Origin: a virus
Strand: one strand, 5' to 3'
Length of the DNA stretch: 43,695 nt
IMG/VR virus record: IMGVR_UViG_3300049477_000066
Coordinates: 1 to 43,695 of that record
Below are positions 39,738 through 43,695 of this stretch, one piece after another (positions within the stretch are counted from its first letter, which is position 1; each line of letters starts with the position of its first letter). The position numbers and the translations under genes were made by a program. The notes under the pieces were generated by a model that did not search any database, was not told the origin of the DNA, and saw only the letters and a program-made list of their open reading frames with translations.

Positions 39738-39920
39738 ATGAATAACTCATTAGATATGGAATTAATTAGACGTATTGACGCCCAATTCTCTATTTTAATT
39801 GCCGCTGAAAATAAGCGCATTAACGATGAACTTATTTCCAATCGGCCAGCAACTCCCGATCAAATTGCATCTGCAATAATTCAAGTTATAAGAGAGAGAC
39901 AAATAGCCACCAAACTATAG
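39738..39920 (+). CDS. First gene of the rightward operon, 60 aa
   Basis: ATG 39738 after GGGAGATAGGA. Entirely helical, acidic then basic, with I-A-S-A-I-I-Q-V-I-R-E-R. As the promoter-proximal gene it is probably made first after infection. No family recognised. Confidence 0.65.
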   Translation: MNNSLDMELIRRIDAQFSILIAAENKRINDELISNRPATPDQIASAIIQVIRERQIATKL

Positions 39921-39932
39921 GAGAATGACACT

Positions 39933-40649
39933 ATGCGAAACATGAGAGACTCTCTGCGGCAGTGCGCCAAAGAGACCAACGCCGATAACGCTATACGGCA
40001 TAAAAGATTAGCGAGTAGTAAAACCTTTACCTATTGCGACAATAATCTGACGCGATATGGTATAGATTCTAAAGGTGAGCTGGTCGAGCTGCACTGCAAT
40101 AAAGATTCTGCTTCATTAGCGGACACTGAATTTGCTGCGGCGACCCATAGCTCTGAGTATCGCACATTCCAGCGACGCGATGAAGCAGCGCAGGAGTTAC
40201 TGATACAAAGACTAGCTGCGTCTAAAGAATTAATGCACCTTAGCGCTATTGAGCAACGCAAACGCGCTGCGGCAATGTATAAAATGCTGATGGTGCAATC
40301 GGGCTTAGCTACTCCAAAGAAAGAAAAGAAAGCAAAGGTCTATGACACAGTGCAGCCAGCACCAGTCAAGCGCAACGCTGACACAGCGAGTTACTATGCC
40401 CTACTAGATAAGATGCAGCGCGTAAAGCTGCCATCTTCCCTAGATAGCGATATACCTGTGACACGTCGCAATGTACGACAAGGTGCATCAGATAGCGTCA
40501 CGACTAGGTGCGTTGCCATGCCTGACAAGTATCGGGTAGGCGGAACGATGCACAATGTCAAAGTAGACGACAGTGAGGCTACCTACAACAGACTGCGTAA
40601 CAACATGGCACAGCGCACGAGATGCGATGCGTCTAACTTTGAGTCATAG
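39933..40649 (+). CDS. Hypothetical early protein, 238 aa
   Basis: ATG 39933 after TATAGGAGAA. Charged and helical at the N-terminus and centre (residues 75-140, many Arg, Ala and Glu), with a Lys-rich linker (KKEKKAKV) and a less structured C-terminus. Four scattered Cys. No recognised domain; perhaps a host-takeover factor. Confidence 0.65.
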   Translation: MRNMRDSLRQCAKETNADNAIRHKRLASSKTFTYCDNNLTRYGIDSKGELVELHCNKDSASLADTEFAAATHSSEYRTFQRRDEAAQELLIQRLAASKELMHLSAIEQRKRAAAMYKMLMVQSGLATPKKEKKAKVYDTVQPAPVKRNADTASYYALLDKMQRVKLPSSLDSDIPVTRRNVRQGASDSVTTRCVAMPDKYRVGGTMHNVKVDDSEATYNRLRNNMAQRTRCDASNFES

Positions 40650-40658
40650 GGGGAATAA

Positions 40659-40826
40659 ATGAGTAATAATAACAACCCATACTATACGGTATGGATAGGC
40701 GGTGGGGAATATAATTCATACTACCTAGAACTAGGCGACGCCATAAAACTAAGGGACTCTCTGGTCAAGCATGGGTATGACGATGTCATTATAGCTAATG
40801 CGGTAGGTGAGATATGGAACGGCTGA
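40659..40826 (+). CDS. Hypothetical protein, 55 aa
   Basis: ATG 40659 after AGGGGGA. Asn-rich start, then a small alpha/beta fold (YTVWIGGGEYNSYYLELGDA, YDDVIIANAVGEIW), the layout of small fold-complete phage proteins. Its stop overlaps the next ATG by 13 bases. No family recognised. Confidence 0.6.
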   Translation: MSNNNNPYYTVWIGGGEYNSYYLELGDAIKLRDSLVKHGYDDVIIANAVGEIWNG

Positions 40827-41008
40827 AACTTGACGAGTTATCACTAGAGGCAAAACGCAGGGCAGCACAGGACTGGCATGACGCGCTGCCATTAAAGGCA
40901 CAGTGCATCGCTGTCACTTGCGACATCTTGGACACTATCCATAAACTGATACTGCCATACGGCAATGGAGAGTATAACGCGGAGGGTAAATTATATGCTG
41001 ACCTTTAA
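40814..41008 (+). CDS. Small protein with an ELSLEAK motif, 64 aa
   Basis: ATG 40814 after GGTGAGA. Residues 5-20 read L-D-E-L-S-L-E-A-K-R-R-A-A-Q-D-W, a motif (S-x-x-A-K-x-x-A) frequent in small phage proteins and shared with the next gene. The rest is helical. Function unknown. Confidence 0.6.
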   Translation: MERLKLDELSLEAKRRAAQDWHDALPLKAQCIAVTCDILDTIHKLILPYGNGEYNAEGKLYADL

Positions 41009-41186
41009 TCAGTTATCACCGAGAGCAAAGTTCTATGCTGCATTGCAGTACATTAAGGGCTGGCGAGAGACTCATGAGAGCGAAGAGTGGAGCGTGCTAG
41101 ATGCGTCGCGTCTATTGCGTAGCGATGAAACCATGGTGTATGACGCACTTGGTAATTACATAGGAGAGAAACATGAGCAAGCCTGA
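40995..41186 (+). CDS. Small protein with a QLSPRAK motif, 63 aa
   Basis: ATG 40995 after GGAGGG at eight bases; a longer in-frame start would overlap more deeply. Residues 3-14 read T-F-N-Q-L-S-P-R-A-K-F-Y, paralogous in layout to the preceding protein. Overlaps it by 14 bases. Function unknown. Confidence 0.6.
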   Translation: MLTFNQLSPRAKFYAALQYIKGWRETHESEEWSVLDASRLLRSDETMVYDALGNYIGEKHEQA

Positions 41187-41352
41187 AGCGGTTGCATCTG
41201 TAGTATTAATGGTGACGCTGTGGATCATAGTGCAGTTCATCTATATCCCAAAGGCACGTAACAACTATTGGTTCAATGCGTTATGGGAAGTAACCATATC
41301 CATGCTGGTAGTGTTGGGCATAGCTCATGCACTTGTTAGCATAGTGCGCTAG
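41173..41352 (+). CDS. Two-helix membrane protein, 59 aa
   Basis: ATG 41173 after AGGAGAG. Two hydrophobic segments (residues 7-25 and 38-55) separated by a short basic/aromatic loop (PKARNNYW). It overlaps the previous gene by 14 bases. Perhaps a membrane protein of takeover or superinfection exclusion; could also be a holin by topology, though far from the peptidase. Confidence 0.6.
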   Translation: MSKPEAVASVVLMVTLWIIVQFIYIPKARNNYWFNALWEVTISMLVVLGIAHALVSIVR

Positions 41353-41364
41353 CTATACGCGGCG

Positions 41365-41392
41365 TTACTTATCGTGGAATGTGTGATAAAAT
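41365..41392 (+). promoter_or_regulatory. Candidate promoter ahead of the Ubl cassette
   Basis: TTACTT (41365-41370), 16-base spacer, TAAAAT (41387-41392), with TG one base upstream (extended -10). It lies in the 125-base gap before 41478 and could give the Ubl cassette its own transcription start. Weak -35, so only a candidate. Confidence 0.35.
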
Positions 41393-41440
41393 ATCAAGGT
41401 ACCTTAAGTATAGTGCGTAGCTTGAGAGTTAAAAGAGAAG

Positions 41441-41459
41441 CTGTCGGATGACCTGACAG
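41441..41459 (+). other. Hairpin before gene 41478
   Basis: CTGTC-G-G-A-T-G-A-C-C-T-GACAG: five perfect pairs, extendable by two GC pairs past a bulged T. It ends 18 bases before the ATG at 41478. First of three hairpins each placed before a gene start. Confidence 0.5.
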
Positions 41460-41477
41460 TTAAACATAGGAGAGTAT

Positions 41478-41648
41478 ATGTCTGACGGTAATAGACTGAC
41501 GACAATAAAAACTAGAATCAAGGCGATCTTAAACTCCAAGGCTGATGGATACATAGAGGCTGACGAGTGGCTGATGTCTGATGTCCATGAGTGTGAGCAA
41601 TTGGATGTCAATCAATGCCTATCCATGGCAGTGATGGCAGTAGATTAG
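41478..41648 (+). CDS. Small acidic protein before the Ubl gene, 56 aa
   Basis: ATG 41478 after TAGGAGAG. Residues 8-18 basic (IKTRIKAILNSK), then Y-I-E-A-D-E-W-L-M and a Cys-x8-Cys region, acidic overall. The I-E-A-D-E-W recalls a truncated EF-hand-like acidic loop. It may be part of the Ubl cassette by position and shared hairpin-plus-leader arrangement. No family recognised. Confidence 0.55.
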   Translation: MSDGNRLTTIKTRIKAILNSKADGYIEADEWLMSDVHECEQLDVNQCLSMAVMAVD

Positions 41649-41656
41649 ATTTAAAG

Positions 41657-41676
41657 ATTGGACAATTACGTCCAAT
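41657..41676 (+). other. Hairpin before the Ubl gene
   Basis: ATTGGAC, loop AATTAC, GTCCAAT: a perfect seven-base stem ending 20 bases before the Ubl ATG. No T-run follows, so not a terminator. Could stabilise the 5' end of a processed mRNA or bind a regulator. Confidence 0.6.
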
Positions 41677-41696
41677 GCTAAATAGGAGAGTATCAA

Positions 41697-41897
41697 ATGG
41701 CTAAGAATGTAACAGTAGAAACAGTAGGTTCAACACCTAAGATCGTCACAGCTAACACTGTGTCGGAAGCAGTACGTCTGGCAGGGCTTGACCCATCAGG
41801 CTACAACTTCCAAGTCCATGGTAATGCTGCGGATGGTCAGACATTGCTTCGCGATTACGACCATGTGTTGCTAACTAAAGCAGTTAAAGGCGCATAG
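41697..41897 (+). CDS. Ubiquitin-like protein (beta-grasp, ThiS/MoaD-like)
   Basis: 66 residues with beta-grasp order: strand (NVTVETVG), strand (PKIVTAN), helix (TVSEAVRLAGL), strand (YNFQVHGN), and L-L-R-D-Y-D-H-V-L-L-T-K-A-V-K-G-A, which follows the ThiS/MoaD ending of L-x-D-x-D-x-V-x-L and Gly. It would be adenylated by the E1 at 350-1009 and transferred by the E2-like gene that follows. The C-terminus is Gly-Ala, not Gly-Gly, so either the Ala is trimmed by the JAB protein or a single Gly is used. ATG 41697 after TAGGAGAG. It is flanked by hairpins on both sides. Confidence 0.75.
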   Translation: MAKNVTVETVGSTPKIVTANTVSEAVRLAGLDPSGYNFQVHGNAADGQTLLRDYDHVLLTKAVKGA

Positions 41898-41908
41898 TTC
41901 TATCGCAA

Positions 41909-41936
41909 ATGCCCTAAGTAATAACGCTTAGGGCAT
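41909..41936 (+). other. Long hairpin between Ubl and E2 genes
   Basis: ATGCCCTAAG, loop TAATAACG, CTTAGGGCAT: ten perfect pairs, 11 bases after the Ubl stop and 24 before the E2 ATG. It lacks a T-run (CTTCAAATTA follows), so it is more likely a processing, pausing or partial attenuation site that could raise Ubl above E2 levels. Confidence 0.7.
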
Positions 41937-41960
41937 CTTCAAATTAAGTAGGAGACTTGT

Positions 41961-43079
41961 ATGAGTAAAAGAAAGTATGAATCCTACTCTATTCGTGAGG
42001 TTGTTGAGAAGTATCCGCCGTTCGTCAAAGACACAGAGGTACTAGCGATTGCTGATTCCTTATTGTTTTTAAATCGAGCGACAATCAACACATCAGCTAT
42101 CAATGACCTGTCATACTTCAAATGTTTCTACGTTGATAAGCTATTCACTGTAGAACAGGTCGCTGAAAGGCTGCACGAAATAAGAGTTAGTGGATTCGAT
42201 AAGAAGTATATGGCAACCAAAGACAAAGCACCTATTGGTGTTGTCGCTATACCAGAAGAACTTATTTCCCAATGTGTAAGATCGAATGGCATAGGCGAGG
42301 CAAAGAATGCCGTAGTCAACGCTGTTGATCGGATGTCATCAGCTTCATTAGCTCTTAACACTAGGATTTCTGATTTAGCCATAGCAAGGGAGAGGCTAGC
42401 GACTGCCATTAAATTAGAAGAAGTTAACATAGCAGAGATGATTTACAATGGCATCGACGCTATCCATAAGGATGGCCATTGGAAATTCCTTGGGATATCA
42501 GGCGACAGGATGCTGACGTTCGTATCTGACTTCATCTATTTAAGGTATGAGGATGAGCAGATTCCGTTAGGTCACTACCTTATGAGGCTTGACCTTTATA
42601 GCAGAACATTGAGAATGTTTCCGCTTAGTAAGATGAGAGATGGATATTTCCATCCCCATCTATCATTAGATGGTAACCCTTGCTGGGGTGATGCTGCTCC
42701 TGCTGTGACGGATGCCTTTACCACTATGGATATGGTCACACTGACAAGGTTGAGTAGAGCATTACTCACCACCTTCGGACATAATCCATGGATTAATGTC
42801 ACTGACCTTAAGGAAAACCTATCTGCGTTCCCTCGTAATTCAGTGGCCACTCATAGGCTAATGGAGAATACATGGACTTGGAATTACAGAGTCAACGAGA
42901 TGCCTGACATTATAGCTTCATACTCCGACAACCCTCAAGAAATTAGAGAGATGTTGTTGCGTATGAAAGGCTATCTTTCCGCAGACTTTGAGGATGAAGT
43001 TGAGGATGAAGAGAGCGAGGACATGGCATCGAGTGGTGAATGGATTACGGAAGATGAAGAGGTAAGTTATGCAGATTAA
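41961..43079 (+). CDS. E2-like ubiquitin-conjugating protein
   Basis: 372 residues. The C-terminal half shows the E2 (UBC) fold pattern: strands H-Y-L-M-R-L-D-L-Y and L-R-M-F-P, then Y-F-H-P-H-L at 229-234 and G-N-P-C-W-G-D with Cys241 as the candidate catalytic Cys, equivalent to HPN...C of classical E2s, followed by the helix R-L-S-R-A-L-L-T-T-F and N-P-W. The N-terminal 170 residues are an extra helical region (coiled coil near 120-160). The last 30 residues are very acidic. It takes activated Ubl from the E1 and transfers it to targets. ATG 41961 after TAGGAGA; overlaps the JAB gene by 11 bases. Confidence 0.75.
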   Translation: MSKRKYESYSIREVVEKYPPFVKDTEVLAIADSLLFLNRATINTSAINDLSYFKCFYVDKLFTVEQVAERLHEIRVSGFDKKYMATKDKAPIGVVAIPEELISQCVRSNGIGEAKNAVVNAVDRMSSASLALNTRISDLAIARERLATAIKLEEVNIAEMIYNGIDAIHKDGHWKFLGISGDRMLTFVSDFIYLRYEDEQIPLGHYLMRLDLYSRTLRMFPLSKMRDGYFHPHLSLDGNPCWGDAAPAVTDAFTTMDMVTLTRLSRALLTTFGHNPWINVTDLKENLSAFPRNSVATHRLMENTWTWNYRVNEMPDIIASYSDNPQEIREMLLRMKGYLSADFEDEVEDEESEDMASSGEWITEDEEVSYAD

Positions 43080-43695
43080 AATAAAGAAAGAAGCGATGGA
43101 TAAAATTAAATACTTTGTCGCTAAGTCATCGGTAGAAATATCAGGGCTAGGCAAGGTAGAGATTATCAATGGCGAGTTCATTGTCACTCATGTTGTTTTG
43201 TGTGAGCAAGTTAATACTGCCGCCACTACTGACATGAAGGAAGAGGACATCGGCAAGGTCATGTCTGAGATGAGAGGCATCAATGGTGCTGTCACGTTCT
43301 GGTGGCACAGTCATGTGAACATGGGTTCCAATATGTCTGGCACTGATTGGGCAACAATCAAAGACTTCGGCAAGAATGGTTACTTAATAGCTACGGTTAT
43401 CAATAAGAGACATGAGATGCAGACTGTTTATTACCAAGGTAATATCCAAGGTGCACCTAGCCTCTGTATTGATAACGTCAATCTTGTTGTCGATGAGGTG
43501 AGAGATGATGCTCTAACAAAAGCTTGGGATGCTGAGTACGATGCCAAGGTTAAGGCTCCTGTCTATGCCTATGGCAACGGTGGCTACTACGGCAAGAACT
43601 ACTACACAAACAACACAAAGTTCTGCCACAAAACAAGACAGTGGATTGCAGACGACGATGCTGTGGGAAAGAACCTACCCAGACAAGGGAACAAT
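43069..43695 (+). CDS. JAB/JAMM metallopeptidase (deubiquitinase-like), N-terminal part
   Basis: First 209 codons; the gene continues at window base 166 (equivalent to the run-off at 43695) and ends at 381, about 280 residues in all. JAMM signature is complete: Glu23 in V-E-I-S-G-L-G, then H-S-H at 80-82, seven residues, Ser90, two residues, Asp93. The fold pattern (strands T-H-V-V-L, A-V-T-F-W-W, then Y-L-I-A-T-V-I) fits. In ubiquitin-like systems such enzymes trim the Ubl precursor or remove it from targets. ATG 43069 overlaps the E2 end by 11 bases. The gene is followed by E1, completing Ubl-E2-JAB-E1. Confidence 0.9.
   Translation, partial: MQIKIKKEAMDKIKYFVAKSSVEISGLGKVEIINGEFIVTHVVLCEQVNTAATTDMKEEDIGKVMSEMRGINGAVTFWWHSHVNMGSNMSGTDWATIKDFGKNGYLIATVINKRHEMQTVYYQGNIQGAPSLCIDNVNLVVDEVRDDALTKAWDAEYDAKVKAPVYAYGNGGYYGKNYYTNNTKFCHKTRQWIADDDAVGKNLPRQGNN
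43531..43695. repeat. Assembly overlap with 1-165
   Basis: Right-hand copy of the overlap; see the left-hand entry. Differences at four sites change Thr to Ala and Asn to Ala in the JAB protein, with one synonymous change. Identity is perfect over the final 127 bases. Confidence 0.9.

Noticed and set aside
41429-41611. 60-residue minus-strand frame
   Set aside because: Opposite a well-placed plus-strand gene with a TAGGAGAG leader; no support of its own.

Overview
The window is an essentially complete genome of a tailed bacteriophage, most likely podovirus-like. It was assembled as a circle and cut open inside a gene. Bases 1-165 and 43531-43695 are the same locus: the last 127 bases are identical, and four mismatches lie in the first 38. 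One genome unit is therefore about 43.53 kb, either circularly permuted or terminally redundant. There is no integrase, no recognisable lysogeny repressor, no tRNA and no CRISPR array, so a lytic life style is the simplest reading. Strong AGGAG ribosome sites before almost every gene and two predicted lipoproteins suggest a Gram-negative host with ordinary Shine-Dalgarno use. The host genus cannot be read from the sequence.

Layout. (1) A rightward operon starts at about 39.65 kb, runs through the artificial ends and stops at 11090. It opens with small unknown genes (39738-41648). It continues with a complete ubiquitin-like conjugation cassette: Ubl 41697, E2-like 41961, JAB/JAMM peptidase 43069 through the junction to 381, and E1/ThiF 350-1009. 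Next come a DnaQ-like exonuclease, possible regulators, and an AT-rich insert of small genes that ends in a lipoprotein glycosidase (3022-5121). After that come a Sak4-like RecA ATPase, an SSB, an NlpC/P60 peptidase, a CsrA-like protein, an archaeo-eukaryotic-type primase, a VRR-NUC nuclease overprinted by an SF2 helicase, and a possible lysis cluster. (2) A leftward late operon runs from 38158 to 11091. Its order is a large unknown protein, putative small terminase, large terminase, portal, scaffold, major capsid protein, a strong intrinsic terminator, small virion proteins, tail fibres and collar protein, tail nozzle, adaptor, and finally internal/ejection proteins. The two operons converge with no gap at 11090/11091. 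(3) Between the divergent starts lies about 1.6 kb (38159-39737) that is mostly non-coding apart from one small zinc-ribbon gene. It holds repeated GGGTAGG words, a G-rich/C-rich palindromic block, an operator-like inverted repeat and promoters; it is the best candidate for the control and origin region.

Replication. The phage appears to carry primase, helicase, SSB, a recombinase-like ATPase and exonucleases but no recognisable DNA polymerase. It probably borrows the host polymerase, unless the primase has polymerase activity.

The most unusual content is the Ubl-E2-JAB-E1 set. All four components needed to activate, transfer and remove a ubiquitin-like tag sit in one phage operon, in an order that (from memory) resembles bacterial antiphage Bil operons. 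Catalytic signatures are visible in each enzyme: a GAGAIG nucleotide loop plus Cys172 in E1, HPH plus Cys241 in E2, and a perfect HxHx7SxxD in JAB. The Ubl ends in Gly-Ala rather than Gly-Gly. Its target and purpose (counter-defence, host takeover or virion modification) cannot be read from sequence.
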